Positions 49,057 to 62,900 of a stretch of 64,000 nucleotides of DNA are shown one piece after another. The position numbers and the translations under genes are program-made. The stretch's first letter is position 1, and each line of letters begins with the position of its first letter. The notes under the pieces are model-generated. The model was given only the letters and a program-made list of their open reading frames with translations, ran no database searches and was not told where the DNA came from. The stretch comes from Polydactylus sextarius. Lineage: Eukaryota; Chordata; Actinopteri; Polynemidae. Location of the stretch: positions 3,322,501 to 3,386,500 of the forward strand of contig CM028920.1 in the NCBI GenBank assembly GCA_016801845.1, given 5' to 3'.

Positions 49057-51269
49057 ACCTGGGTGAAAACTACCCAGAATGCCAAGCAGTGAATGTCTGA
49101 GAGCTCGGTATAACATGGGTATGTTAAGCATGTTGAGGTAAACAATCTTTTGCAGAGTTAAAAATACCATGGTCGCTAAGTGTTTTAGCCCATCTATGGC
49201 ATTTTCCATTATGTGTTGGCATCAAGCAAACAGACTACTCACTAGTTTTCCACATTAAATGTTAAAAATGTTTGTATTGTTGTAAATGTCAGAGAGTGAC
49301 GAAGAGAGATATAGGTGTCATGGTAGAGGTAGGGTAGGGAAAAACTGAGAGTAAATATCAGAGGCCACTGTTGAAGGTGTGCACAGGGCTAAATAATACT
49401 ATTCAAATGGTTGTACTATATAGTCTCATTACTAGATGGGAGTAAATATTACACTGTATGTCTTTAAGGATCACCACAAAAAGAAGCAGTCTGCCACCCT
49501 TCTGCTGCTGCCAGACCATGTGGAGTTTTAAATAGGATTGATCAGGACAGCAGACGGTGATGATCTAACAGTGAGTTCATGGGGGGATTGACCACTGGCA
49601 TCAGCATGATACCCTGGACCTATCTGCTGGGATATGTACACAACATCCCAAATAATATGTGACAGACACAGAGAGGGCTGATAAAGAGAACTTTTACGTA
49701 CTTTACATAACAATTGTTAGAAGTTCGCCAAGTATGAGCTCTGATCATAACATTCCAGACTGTCAGCAAACGGCCATGGTCTAACCTACTTCCAGCTATT
49801 TATGAATCTATCCTAAAGTTTGTTTGTAATGTCCCTTGTAAGGTTTTTGGAACTAATAAGTCCCAAAGTAGGGCTTTACTCAATTAGGTTACACCACTAA
49901 AACTAAAAAAAATTGCATCATCAAATCATAATGTCAGTATCCTGCACACAAAATATCATTTAGTGCATGATGCTATGGATTAAACTGTCAGTGGCCTCCA
50001 TGTGTGACTCATTCAGCACTTCCAATTTCCTCTTATTTGACAAAAAAGTGAATATAAAGTAAAATAAAGATATAAAGTAGTGAAACATAAAGTGGTATAC
50101 ACAGGCACGGCTATGGCTATGTTGAACTTGCTTATAATGCAGTCCTCTGCTCTTCTCATAGAATTATGCCAATATAATGTAGTAGGACTTGTTCATCTTC
50201 ATGTGTGCTGCAGCATCACATCTGCTTTAAAACTGTAACACTCATTTTTTCCCTCGATACCCAAGTCATGCTGGGAGTGAGTGCATGATCATTACCCCCA
50301 CTGTAACATGTCTTTGTCTTTTCTCTGTCCTAAGTCCTCTCCTGAATTTCTCTCATCTTTCAATCAGGAAGGTTGGTATGATTTGTTTTTTTTTGTTTGT
50401 TTGTTTGTTTTCACTGCAATACTTCATCTGATTGGTACGATTCAACACAAGTGAGGGAGCAGCATTTGTTTGTCATGTTTTTCCTGATGCTAATACACAG
50501 AATCTAGCTTCTGCTTGATGGATTGTCCTAACACAGGGGACCTGCCACAGGTCGAACAAGCCTTAGTCTGTTTCCTGAAGATGTTCTACTAACCAGCTGT
50601 TCATTTGCTGTCATCCAGACCCAGTTAGATGCTTTTCTCTGCTACCTCCACATTGTTGATGTCATATCACTTTTCCTGCCTGCTCACATAATACCCAGGT
50701 TCCCAGAGTCTTGCTGAGGGAATGAATTGCACACCCTGAAGAATCAGCCATCAGTTGAATGCACCCACATCTCTACTTGTTCCTCTAGGTATCCTCCAAC
50801 ACCAGGTACTTCAACCTCTGTGCCTCTTCCAGTCTCTTTTTCCTGGTTCCATAAACCCCAGTAAAATGAGTGGTCTGGTGGTTTCAAGACCTAAGATAAT
50901 GTATGATCTCGTTGAAGACTGAATGGTATGTAACAGAACTTATGCTAATTTATTTTGACAGTCAAAAGATGACACCGTTCACCTTGCATCCAAAGCCTTT
51001 CACTATATTCATGGAGCAGAGGAGACCCTCAAGCTGGACCTTCTAGCCTCTTTTGCCTCCTTGACAAGCTTGGTCATTACACCTGTGTGTTTAAGGCAGG
51101 TTTGCTTCCCTCTCTATTGCCATGTGAGCACAGTAGCTGCATTTTTTGGTAACACCATATTAATGGTGTAAAGCCCTTCCTGCTACCAAAACAACATTTT
51201 GTGTAAAAGATTCCAAAATGCAACTGCAAAACATTATTTATGCATATTCGTCAGCTATATGTTCATACT
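49057..51269. other. Unassigned sequence
   Basis: A (GTTT)n run lies at about 50393-50410. 50,520-51,060 is less AT-rich but shows no recognised coding. No gene supported. Confidence 0.4.
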
Positions 51270-51565
51270 GTCAATCTCCCTTTCCACCACATCCCACAGG
51301 TGTTCTAGCAGAGATAGATTTGGTGATCGGGGAGGCCACTGCAGCACAACAAACTCATTGTCGTGTTCCATGAAACCAATTTGAGGTGACTTTTGCTTAG
51401 ACACGTATTGCACTATTATGGTACAATTTTGAGTAATCTTTGGAGACTGTTATTTGTGGAAAACCAAGATCTCTGAGATCATAGTTTTTCTCCCCGTTAT
51501 GATGTTTGATGTAAACGTTAATTGAAGCTCCAGATCTGCAGAACAATAAAACCAGAGATATTGTG
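51270..51565 (-). pseudogene. Internally deleted Tc1-like transposon relic
   Basis: Minus strand. From about 51,385 to 51,285 the frame reads QIGFMEHDNEFVVLQWPPRS followed by PNLSLLEHLWDVV. This matches the Tc1-like catalytic C-terminus around the Glu of the DDE triad; the usual PDLNPIEHLW is degraded to PNLSLLEHLW. Directly to the right (51,425-51,545) lies sequence of the N-terminal half and 5' flank of the same element type (TTGGAGACTGTTATTTGTGG, TGATGTTTGATGTAAACGTT). The middle of the transposase is therefore missing. Confidence 0.75.
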
Positions 51566-52389
51566 CATAATGGATTAATTGAACTCATTTATCTTGTTAG
51601 TAAAGACATCAGTGCGGACCCTTACTTGTTTTGTGTATTTATTCAATGGCTGCATCTGCTTTATTGGAAATATCCTTTGATGACAATATAGTCTCACTGT
51701 CAGTGATTACAAATCACCTCCTTTTCTTTTTCTGCACTAAAACAAGAAAAAAAGGCTTTGTCACAAACAGCAGGATTTTTTAAATCTTTGTTTGCATAAA
51801 CCCAATCTGTTCAATTTCTTAGCTTCAAATACTGCTGGCATGATTTACAATCTATATGAAAAACCTTTTATCGCATTTAAAGAGTTTTCAAATCATAATG
51901 AGAGCCTTGTTCATCTAATCTACTTGAATGCAGAAATTGGTGTTGTGATTTGTGTTGTAGTTTTGTAGGATGACAGCAATGTCTGAGTATAGTGTATATC
52001 ATTCATTTCCCAAAACCCCCAAGTATGTAAAATTCAGCTTTTCTTAATTGATCACCCACAACACACAAACCAATAGCGTGTGCAATCTGTTAGTGGGTAC
52101 AAACAATTTAGAGCCCTTTATCTGGGATCCTAGTAAATCAGGCCCTTGGTGTCTAAAACATTTCCATCATATGTGTATAGTGTATGACTATAATGATTTA
52201 ATGTGGATTAATGAATAATAACTGACTTAATGAGCAGATAAGTAGAATGTCACCAATAAACATGTTAACAATGGACCCTATGAAAGAAAAGGAGCTTTGT
52301 GTTGTACAGATACATTTGCTTCCAATGAGTCACAGACAAATGACTACACATGACCTGTAGTAGCAAACATGCATCATCTAGGAGTAGAT
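51566..52389. other. Unassigned sequence
   Basis: No recognised feature. Confidence 0.4.
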
Positions 52390-52525
52390 TTTTTGTTTGT
52401 GTGTTTGTTTTTGTTTTTAACAATTATTTGTTGGGGATTTTTACCTTGACTGGTCTAGATGGGGATTTGAACTTGTGAACTGCTGTACGGCATATGCCGC
52501 TACACAGGCAGCCACTAGGAGCAGT
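52390..52525 (-). mobile_element. Degenerate tRNA-SINE, minus orientation
   Basis: The reverse complement holds a B-box-like GTTCAAATCCCC (plus strand 52460-52471), preceded by a tRNA-like head (GGCTGCCTGTGTAGCGGCAT). It ends in an A-rich tail, seen as a T-rich stretch on the plus strand. No TSD recognised. Confidence 0.5.
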
Positions 52526-53025
52526 TACATGTGTGTGGGCATTAGCTTTAAAATTACAGCTACTAACCACTACCAACCACTTGGTAACCGTTATGGATGG
52601 ACAATTATTACCACACCAGTTTTGAAACTATGGCGGAGTGCCCCAATCAGGTCAGTGTCTGAGAAACACTGTCTCTTGCTCAATGTTTGAGTCACTATTT
52701 TCTAGTGAGTCTCTGCGTCACAGTCTCATCTCTCCAGGTCACTGGTGTGTGTGGGTGAGAAGAAGAAGCTCTGACTCACTTGGGGAGAAGACGTTCCTCA
52801 CCACCTGTTGGTTTAGACCCCCAAGCCTCCGGACCTCGATTACAACCTGACTTTTTCAGGCTTTTTTTTCTAGGGAAATAAATACCGTTTTATATTCGGG
52901 TCAATATGGGAGTTTATTTTGTGATGTGATTTTTAGATTTAGACATGTATGTAATTGTATTTTTGAAATTTTAATAAAGCCAGGCTAGCAGGTTTACCAC
53001 CCTCCAGAAACTTGATTCCAGCTTT
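52526..53025. other. Unassigned sequence
   Basis: 52,640-52,850 has somewhat higher GC and overlapping short frames, but no recognised domain. Confidence 0.4.
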
Positions 53026-53053
53026 GTCAATGAGCACTGCTGTGCTCATTGAC
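53026..53053. repeat. Perfect 12-bp hairpin, 4-nt loop
   Basis: GTCAATGAGCAC (53026-53037), loop TGCT, GTGCTCATTGAC (53042-53053). No TSD or T tract is associated. Confidence 0.9.
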
Positions 53054-53694
53054 TTGTTAGAAGAGCAGGTCCTATAATCCTCAAGCCTGGTGAGGAATGA
53101 CCATCAAGGTTAAGTGCATAAACTTGGTTCACTTTTACAGAAGTGATGATCATTGTACAAGCAGGATATGAACTGAATTATCACTGAAGAGTCCAATTAG
53201 ACTGGCTGAGTGCACTTAAAAAGTTAATTTAAACATGACAATTGTTCAAAATATCTGTAACTGAATGGATCAATTACTTCATTTGTGCTGCCTGTGGTCC
53301 AGTAAATCCATTTGCTGGCTGATCCTTTGTCATTTTGTAGAGATTATTCAAATGCAAATTGTCTCAAAATATGATAGCTTCTTTTTTGCATATTCCATTT
53401 AAGAATCCAGTTTTCTACTTACAATATGAGTCAAAAGTAAGCATCAAAGTCACGATAAATGATAGGGTGGGTATAATAAATGTAGTCATGATGATAAAAT
53501 GTAATTATTTTGTTTTAGTTGCAGATTTTGTCATAAAAAAAGATTCAATAAAATCCACCAAGGTCTTCACCTCAAAGCAGCAAATGCCCTCTGCTGTGTT
53601 ACATGAAATGAAATTATTTTTCATTTAGTTTATTTTTGACACTTATCATTTAATTGGTAATGTTAAATTTTCATTTTGATACATCAAACTCAGA
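53054..53694. other. Unassigned sequence
   Basis: The 89-codon frame at 53359-53628 has no recognised domain. Confidence 0.4.
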
Positions 53695-53724
53695 TGATTC
53701 ATAAAGGATAAACTTTATGAATCA
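53695..53724. repeat. Perfect 12-bp hairpin, 6-nt loop
   Basis: TGATTCATAAAG (53695-53706) and CTTTATGAATCA (53713-53724). Confidence 0.9.
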
Positions 53725-56700
53725 GCTAAAAAGTTGTAATTAATAATGTAACATGATAATATGCCTCTTGTTGCCTTGTTCAAATCTTGTCAAAATTTTG
53801 ATTCTTCACTTTCAAAAAGCAATTTTCTTTCCATTGCAGTAGAAGGAAATTATATAAATTATGTTGATGCAAAGTAATTGACCAGTGCTGGCTAGTTTAC
53901 TTCAGCAATACTGACTCCACGTACATCTTCTAGAAGCCACTTTTGTGCTTTAAATAATGTGTGTAACAGTGTCTCAGTACTTTATTTCAGCCTGTAGCTA
54001 TTATTTCATGGCAATTAAATTCTTCTTTTATCATTGTGTTTAGTCAGTGTGAAGTTGCTACAGTATCTTCTGCATCATAGACCCAGCTATTTATAGCTAA
54101 TTAGATCATTTCCATGCATATATATTTTTGTATTTGATGTATACCTGTATAAGCCATCACAATTTGAGCCATTAGCAGTGTTGTAGCTTGCTTGAGCTAG
54201 TTAAAGCAGTTGACAATGTTCTTTGAAAAAGTAGATCTAAACTGGGGAAAATACAGAAATGTTATACAGCCTTACTTACTCCAAGGAGCCTTCCTTTGGA
54301 GTGTTGGTAACCTAAAAAACATTTTAGTCATTTGGTTCAACTATTTGTCCTTTGTGAGCAAAAAATAAAAAATAAAAATAAAAATCAGAGGAGCAAAATT
54401 TATACCTATATTGCAATTTTGCTTTAAAAGTTTTTTGAAGGTTTGAGTTGTTTGGACATCACCAATTCTTTAGTTATTGTGTGAAAGTAAAGTTCAATTA
54501 GCATCAATCCACAAGAGCCACAGACAGAGACCAGAGACCCACATGCAGCTGGCTGCCTCCTGAAAAATCAATATTGTTGCCAAAAGACGGAAGTCTTCAA
54601 AAAAAAAAAAAAACTGGAACAGCTGAGGGAACACAACATAGCAACAACATGCAGTCTTCAGGGAAACCACCCATGGTCAATTAAATTGTAAAGAAGTAAC
54701 TACGTTTCAATGCCAACCAGCATGTATCTCAACCAGGGAACCTCCAGCCACAGTGTGACTCACAGACAAACAGCAAAGCAATTTCTTAACATTCTGCTCA
54801 TGACTGATATATTGTAGCAATAAGATGTAGTGATTTCTTAATTTCATTCACAGACATCACAGACTCCCTTGTTATAGTGAAATAGAAATCTTAGTCATTT
54901 CCTGTTCATCTTCACTTAATATCAAATAACTTATTTTATTAATGCTAGTAAACATTGTACCTATATGTATCCAAGCAATAGTAAATAAACTTACAAAAAA
55001 AAAAAAAAACTAAAACTAAACACTCGTGGTCTTTTGGAGTAGAGAAATTAAGATGCTTAATTTGCTCTAACCAAAGCTGTTGCCCCTTTTATGAGTGACT
55101 ATGAATGATGATTCTGATTTAATATCGGTGATGATTCAATATGTCTGCCTGACAACATTTAAATGCTGTTTCAATTGGATTTTGTTCTCTGGGTATTTAC
55201 TTTTCTTCCGTAAGAACATCCATTGATTTCAGTGATTGCACTGTAGTAAAAACAGCATGTGGAACATATGTAATGTAAAATTCTCAGGGCAATGGTGGAG
55301 ATGAGGAGTTTGTGCAAAATAGAAGCTATTTTGTGTGCTTTTGAAGGTACAAGTCACATTAATGGCTTTTTAGACAATGAATCACAGTTGGAGCCTGTCT
55401 ACAGCTCAGATCAATATGAAACTCTCCCATTTTAGTCATCAGTATTAAAGAATATGTCTCTAGGTGCATTTCAGCATGAAACATCCAGGCACTGAACTTG
55501 AAAGTATGTGACATGTAAAACAGATACTTGCAGCTAACATCAAATAAATTTAGAATACAGCGTGAATTCTGGATTAATTCAACAACTATGTCATGTTCTC
55601 AGCTGCCTCAAAAAAATGTTGTGTCCTGCCAAGAGTTGAACCAAGCACCTGCTGCTTCAGGCTTCTGTGACTTCTCCCTCCACAATGAAAAATCGGAGAC
55701 ACAGTTCACACTAGGCACCACTTCTTCAGGAAACGCATATATATGAGTACAATAGAGTCACACAATAAAGCTGTTGTCATTTACTTATTTTTCTCTTTCT
55801 GTATTATCAAACTATATTGACTATTTCGCAATGAAAACAATTTTAAGATTTTAAGATTGAATCATTCATCATTATACCAACACCAACAGCATTTTTGTAA
55901 CTTTTTGTATATCTAAAACTAAATTAATGAATCAACGCTTGTTAAGTGTTATCGTCTTTTATAGTCTCCTGTCATGGCTACATACAAGGAGAGAGCAAAA
56001 ATAACAATAGCAACACTGTTAATAAAGCCACAGCAATGGTTAAAAAGCACTCTGATAAACAAGAGTTCTTATACAAACATGGCAAGTGATAAGTGAGACA
56101 TGCTAAGTCGTAAAACGAAAGTGATGCACAGATTGAAAAGCATAGCTGAAATACTGGAGAGTAAAAATTACAGTTTAACTACATTTACCACAGCGACTGG
56201 AGCCTGTAAAATTTTCACCCATATTTAGAATTTGTCATTATTACTGATTTTGTTGATACAGTTGAGAATATCCCTCTGAGGCATAATTATTAGAAAATTT
56301 TGATCAAAAACACACCATGCTCGTGGTACATGACCGAAAAAAACTTCTGACAGGATTTTTATACTCACAGCTGGAAGTCATCATCACTTCACTGTTTATT
56401 AGACTGCCTCAGAAGAATACGTCTCTCCTTCAGGCCTTCTCATCTGTGTTCATGCTTTTTACGAGCTCATAACCTCACTATGTCGCACAGATGACTACAA
56501 GAGGGAAAAACTGTTAATTGAAAGCACTTGGTTACAACAAGCTGGGGAAAAATGTTATCTCAGTGAAGTCACTAAGCCTTTAAGAAGGCTTACTATGAGA
56601 GAATAAATAAAACATTAACCTGGTGTTTCCTTAAACTACCATGCCAGAGCTAATCCGAAGTTAACCTAATAGATTTGACATCCTTTCCTGGCTTTAAAAA

Positions 56701-56754
56701 AGTCTTTCTGTGAGAGTTACTGTGAACTGTTATTCACTTCAAATATGTTTGCAT
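53725..56754. other. Unassigned sequence
   Basis: A-rich tracts at about 54359-54383, 54599-54613 and 54995-55008. No gene or transposon recognised. Confidence 0.45.
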
Positions 56755-56965
56755 ATCTCCAAATCACAATGTACATTATCTCAAAGCCGTTTACAGACTA
56801 AGGTTGAGACATTTAAATGTCATGGAGAGAAACCCATCAGTCCCCAACAATGAGCAAGAACTCTGTGACAGTAAAGAGAAAAAAATGAAGAAAGCTTTAG
56901 CAGAACAGACAAGAGGGTGGGCAGCCATCTGTACCGACTGGGTGGATTTAAAAGAGAGATAATAA
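56755..56965 (+). mobile_element. Common fish interspersed repeat, degenerate
   Basis: Recognisable blocks in order: CCAAATCACAATGTACATTA, TTTACAGACTAAGGTTGAGA, GAGCAAGAACTCTGTGACAG and GTGGGCAGCCATCTGTACCG. They resemble a widespread teleost repeat; the scrap at 23195 matches its beginning. Confidence 0.6.
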
Positions 56966-58069
56966 CATTTGTATAGTGTTGTATTCAAGCACTGCCAACT
57001 GGTTGTGAAACCCAAGGGTGTAATTGTGTTATTGGTGATAACAGCAGAATTGACATGTTCTGACTGCTCGTGAAAATTTGTATTTATTTTTGCATCACAG
57101 TATTTTCACCTGTGTACTTCTCCCTTCTGGCTTTGGGTGTTCTGCTGTTCACCTACATGCATGGTTATGGGGCCCACATGACGCAGCTATAAGTATGAAC
57201 CTTACAAAAGCATAACATTTTTAGGCCCTACCTTATACCTATACCTAGATTTAGAGATGGTGTCAGCCTCTCAAAACCCAATCTAGAAGCTGGTTTTATA
57301 GGAGAGGATCCTAATAGCTGCAGGCTCTGCCTCAAATTCTACTCTTAGAGACTTGACTGTATGTAAACCTGCATTTTCAGAGAAAAGAGTTCTAGTTGGG
57401 TTGTAACTATGAGCTTTTAAAGATACACTGGAGTAGGGCCATTAAGTGCTTTCTCTGTAAGGTGAAGGATTTTTACTTTTACTCTGTATTTAAGCAAGCC
57501 AACACAACAAACTTAATACACGAAATACAATCCTCTCTCCTACTTCCTGTCATTACTTGTACTTTGTACTTGGATTTTGGATCAACTCTATGTCCCATTG
57601 CTACACTTTTATGCTGACAGTCATAGACTTACCTACTCATTTATGGCTTTGAGCTGTCTGTGCTTCTCTTTAGAGCACTTTGCTGCCAGCAGTGGGTAGA
57701 AATGGATGTCTCAGATGTCAGTGCTGACTGATGGGCAGCTCTTAGCCAAAGCCCATGGGGTTTGTTAGTATTTCTTGCAGCCTGAGAGACACCAACCAGA
57801 GTGATGGAAAGTCAGAGATGTGTCAATTGACCCATCTGACATCTACACCATGCAGACCCTCCCACTGCCCTACCCCCTGATAAAGACAACTCAGTGTGCA
57901 TGCACAACACTTCTTGGCAAACGGCTGTGATCGTAAGAGTCACTCATATGCAATGGGTGGAATCAGTTTGCTTGGGAGACCCTATTGAGGTTAAGCCCCA
58001 GACAGGTTCCATTATCACAGAGGCACAAGAACCTCTCTACTACACAGAGGTAGCGATTCTCGATGGGGA
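56966..58069. other. Unassigned sequence
   Basis: No gene recognised. The 130-codon frame at 57894-58286 owes its right half to the LINE relic that follows. Confidence 0.4.
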
Positions 58070-58475
58070 AATGAAAACATTTGCGGATCTCTTTTTCATA
58101 AATGAGGGTAGGATTGAGCAGGAGGTTGACAGGCAGATCAGCGTGGCATCAGCAGTAAAGTCAGCCTGGCACTGGACCAGTGTGGTGAAGAGGGAACTGA
58201 GCCAGTGGCAAAACTGTCAATTTACTAGAATTAGATCACAGATACGTGTGGCTGAAAAAAAGTTTCATCCGCAGGCTCAGCTTTAGAGATATGCTAAAGA
58301 ATTCAGGCATCCAGAAATGGTATGGAGTAGAGCCATTTCTATGTGTCTAAAGGAGCCAGTTGAGGTAGTTTGCGTATCTGATCAGGATGCCTTGTGAGTG
58401 CCTTCCATTGAGGTTTTTTCAAGCATATCCAACTGATAGGGGACCTAGAGTTGATCCAGAACAACCTCCTATCAA
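58070..58475 (+). pseudogene. LINE RT C-terminal relic, family X
   Basis: Plus strand. FINEGRIEQEVDRQISVASA followed by VKSAWHWTSVVKRELS matches the block after the RT catalytic region of the LINE seen at 28824. A later stretch (about 58,385-58,460) resembles the C-terminal LPLEVFRA-type block in a broken frame. About 130 codons are open only because the frame extends upstream by chance. Confidence 0.75.
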
Positions 58476-59674
58476 TACACTAAAGATTAACATTGGATCA
58501 TGTTAAGTTCTGGACAAGGGGGTAGAGGTATATCTGACTGAGAAGCCCAGGACACCATATAAGACCAACTGCATTGTCAACCTGACAGCTCTGGGCTTGA
58601 GGCTATACCACACAGCTGCAAGCAGAGTTAACTTCATAGTTATGTGTTAAAGTAATCTTAGCAGCTAAGATTGCTTATAAGATCAGTATTCTTGTAATAT
58701 TGCAGCTGAAGAAGTGTTAGTTAAGATTAAAACGAAAAACAAGAGTCTTCCCTCAATCTGTGAGGCTCCTACACAGAAAAACAAGGACTCAAGATAAATA
58801 ATGGCTCCTAGTGTTTTTCTAACTTAGCTCTATTACGTATGAGCTGCTGCAACAACTTTTTCAACTATGCATGACAGCTACAGACTGTTGTGCTATACTC
58901 ACTTTAACTGTAAAGGAAGTGTTTGTTCTTTTACTCAGGCTTTACACTCGCTCCATAGGCTTTACAGACATGTCTAACATTTTGACTATAACTTATACTT
59001 GGTATAAATATTTTACTCAGTAAATGCAATTTCTTGTTTTTATTAGCTACATTTCAATATACATTTTTGTAAATGAAAGCAGTTGATTGTAAATTGTGCA
59101 CATTGTTCATTCCAGATACAATCTGGATGTATTTATCCTTTTCATTTATACAGTTTTCCAGTCTTGTAATTTATCTTCAATTAATGTGCTAACTAATATG
59201 CATTAAAGGTATATAAGAAGCTCTATCTCTAGCTCTATAAGAAGCTTGTTGAAAAATTTGTGCACCACAAACTTATGCACCACACTGTAATTATACAGTA
59301 CACACTAACTGAGATTATGCCAGATTTTGTAATTAATTTCAAAGTTTTTTCTTTGTTAGCTTTTATCAATAACATCAATAACAGAGATGTTTATTACGTT
59401 TCTGTCCTTGAACATTGAGAGTTAACAATAAAACAGATTTTTGTGCTTTGATCATGTTTTATAAGTAATGACAGTGAAAACATTAATTCACCAAAGTGTC
59501 CTGATAGCAGCATCACCAGGCAGATGGTGCACTGATCAGCTACATTAACATTAACCCACTGGAAGTTTAAGTAAATGACACTGATCATTTTGTCACAATG
59601 CAATGTTATGTGCAAACATTGGCTTCTGCTATTCATTTAGGAGTAATTTTGTTTGAATTTTATTTGTTTCAGAC
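58476..59674. other. Unassigned sequence
   Basis: AT-rich sequence; no gene or transposon recognised. Confidence 0.45.
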
Positions 59675-59945
59675 CACACTATGACAGTGGTGTTCCCTGA
59701 CAGCAGGCATGACCAAGGAATACAGAACAAATACAGAACATGGCAAAGAGCTCAAGGTGTTGACTTGAGGATCCAGCCATTCCAGATCCCAATCTGGGAT
59801 CCATGGAGGACTTGTCCACAACACACACAACCCAAAGAATCTGCTGCTAGCGTCCCAGTGCCAGATACAACAAGACATACCCAGAGATCCCATGTTCATG
59901 TTCTGATGGTTCAGAGCTGTTTCAGTGGTACAAGAGGAACCTCCG
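59675..59945 (+). pseudogene. Tc1-like transposase C-terminal relic
   Basis: Plus strand. Fragments in order: MTVVFPDS, AKELKVLT followed by a stop, and KNLLLASQCQIQQDIP. These match the Tc1-like catalytic C-terminal region and the tail after the Glu motif. The DN block and the PDLNPIEHLW block are deleted or unreadable. The 90-codon open frame here is in another reading frame and is an artefact. Confidence 0.6.
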
Positions 59946-62900
59946 CAGTATAGTGCAATTCAGTATAATGCAATGTTTTGTATTGACAAAATGTCAAATT
60001 AGGGAACACTATCACCTATGAAGGTGCTTATTACATCATTACATTATATTTTAAGGAATTTGTCTGTCCTCTTCTCAGCTAAATGACTGGCACTAAATGT
60101 ACTCCTATATACATGATTTTGTCCTGTTGGCACAGATTATTCAGTTTTCACATGGTGGGAACCTATTAACTTACAGTGAAAGACAATCACCTCAACTTAG
60201 ACTTGGTAGGTCACCATGAATTACATACAGCATATACCAGCTCAGGTGTGTAATCATTAGAAGAAATTATTTTATTGTTATTAAATCAATAAATGTTGAC
60301 ATGTGACATAACAAATGTTCTCATGTACATAGAGTATTGTATATAAGAACATGTGCAACTTTGGTTACATTTTGTGAATAAACAACATTGAAAGCAAAAG
60401 ACTCTAACATGTGCATAAGTTGTAATGAAAGATCATCTAAGTGAATGACAGACACACAAAAATCTAACATCATCAACAGCAAATGTATAATAATTTAACT
60501 TTTATCAGTAACAATTATCAGTATCAGTAGTATCAGTCACTACTTGTATCATATTATATATACTTATTCTTCAAACCTACAGTAATGAAGAATTTGCATA
60601 ATCCTCATTTTATCTCTGCCTCCCATATGAGGTCCATGCTGAGGAGGTGAGGAAGAGAAGCAAGTGAAACAATAAGTAAAAGACATGAAGCTAAATATTT
60701 TCTACATGTTGGAAAATTCTATCAGGAACTGATTTTATAATAACATTTTCATGTTTAGTTATTGTTATCTGTGTCATATTAACAGTAATAATGTAGTTTG
60801 AGTACATAAAAAGTTTGAGTACATTATCGTGGCTTGTGTGCATCATTTATCTGAAGTCAAATATAACTCCAATATTCTTCCTCCTTCAGATTTTAACCAA
60901 CTCTTTAGGAAATTTCAGACTCTTTAGATGTTGAATGTTCCACAGCAAGTGAAACAGCAAGTCTGCAGAGTTGTCTGTTATTTGATGCTGGTAGTGTTCA
61001 GTAGATTTAAGACTTTTTCACTGAAAACATTTGCTTGCTACTGTTTGCAACCTGTTTGTTGACAGCTCTGTGGGACTTAAACAACACAATGTAAAACTGT
61101 GGCCTGTAAAACCAAAATAGTCAACTGAGAAGATGCTCAGACTGAGATGCAGGGCTGAAAGGAAACTGCAGAGTGAAAACATCACTCTCAGTAGGTTTGT
61201 ATAAAAAAGGGTGAAGTCCTGATTCCACCCTCGATTAAATGACTGCTTCTATCTGTTGCCCCATCAGACTCATTTTAGTAATGTTGCTATTTTAGCACAT
61301 TGGTTAAGCATAAACAATAGAGTTAATGGCAAAACTATAAGACTACAGGACAACAGGACTCTAAGTTGGTTACAGGGTTTGTTGGTGCATTTAGCTCCAT
61401 TTAGCATCACATTTAAAATAAGAAGGCTATAATGTCCTTATTCTCATAAAAACAGAATGAAACAACATCCCCTCTGACATACTCCACTGGTCCCAAGAGG
61501 CTATCAGCATCCAGAGTCTGCCGGTAGAAAGATAACACTCCAAGGCTGTCTTGATTTAGTAGAGGCTGCTGATGCATCGATTCATATCTTGTGCGTGTCT
61601 ATGAATCATACATTAATGGATGAGTCGGCCATTATCTCCACACATGTCTGCTCTCTCCCTCTTCAACAGGAAAATAAGACTGCGGAGATACTCTCCTTCT
61701 CTGTCACACACATACACCTCTCACCCTTTTACTTCCTAAAATCTCTTTTGTCTTTTTCTCAGCCAGGGGCACTGCTTTAAAACTACTACTTTTTCTCTCC
61801 TTTGCTACTTACTTTCAATAATTATGTTTAGCAACATATTAGTCAAATCAGAAAAGTGGGGAAAAAAAGAAATCCTTCAGGTCTATATATTTTTAAATCT
61901 ATTTTATGATTTTTATGCAATAAATGGTCTCTTACAAATGTTCACTTCTGCAGTACCTATACAATGATCTACTAGTGTTTGCTAATACAAAACGGATTGC
62001 TGGTGAATTACAAGGTTCTGCACAAGTACATGTTATTATTCATTCAACACAGAAAAAAAAACAATGGCATGGCAATGAAATAGTGATTGTACAACACCTG
62101 AGTGGAATATGATTTTTTTTTCTTTTTCTTTTTGGAAAGGAGATATAAAACCATGAGGGCTGTATTCCATGTTCATGTTGAATGGAGATTGCATCAGTGT
62201 AACACAGTCTTGTACACAGAGTGCTGAATTACAGGTTGTTTGTAGCCTTAATGTTGCAAGGCTAGCAAATGTTTTCCAAGTCTCTTTTATGGTGAGTCAT
62301 TTGCAGTTAATCCAGTTTGAATTCATTCAGTTTGCAAATGTGTGGTTACTTCCAAAGCCTATACTGGAAACATGATCCAAGGGGGAAATCTGTCAAATAG
62401 CCAGAGATTACAACTGTCACAGATGAACTATAAAAGACTGTAAATAATAACTGTCAGAGAAAATAATCCTGACTGCCTCCAGAAGCATGATAGTTTTGTG
62501 TGTGTGAGTGACTCATGGGTTCTATGTATTCAAGTACTTCAGGTCCCGTCAAATGAGACAGAATGTTTCAGTGATGAAGACTCTGTCTTCCTCAGGGTTT
62601 AGAAATGTAACTACATGTCAGGGTTGTGGTGAACACAGTTACTGTGACTGGTCAGTTTGCTAAATGTAAACTGAAAAGCTCAGAAATGAAATAGCAAAAC
62701 AATGTTTTATAGCTGGATTTCTACCACTTGACTGTCATCCTTGTCTGAATCTAAAAAAAAAAAAACTGTACCCATAGTTTAAAGAATGTGAGGTTTCAGG
62801 TCAAACATTGAAGTTAAGTGGATTCTTCGATAGTTTCTTCAAAGAGAAGAGTCTTTTCCAACATTATAGGACAATTTGCTGTGCATAATCAGGTCCTTCA

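Noticed and set aside
59681..59953. 90-codon open frame
   Set aside because: The Tc1-like transposase relic lies in a different, stop-interrupted frame of the same strand; the open frame is chance.
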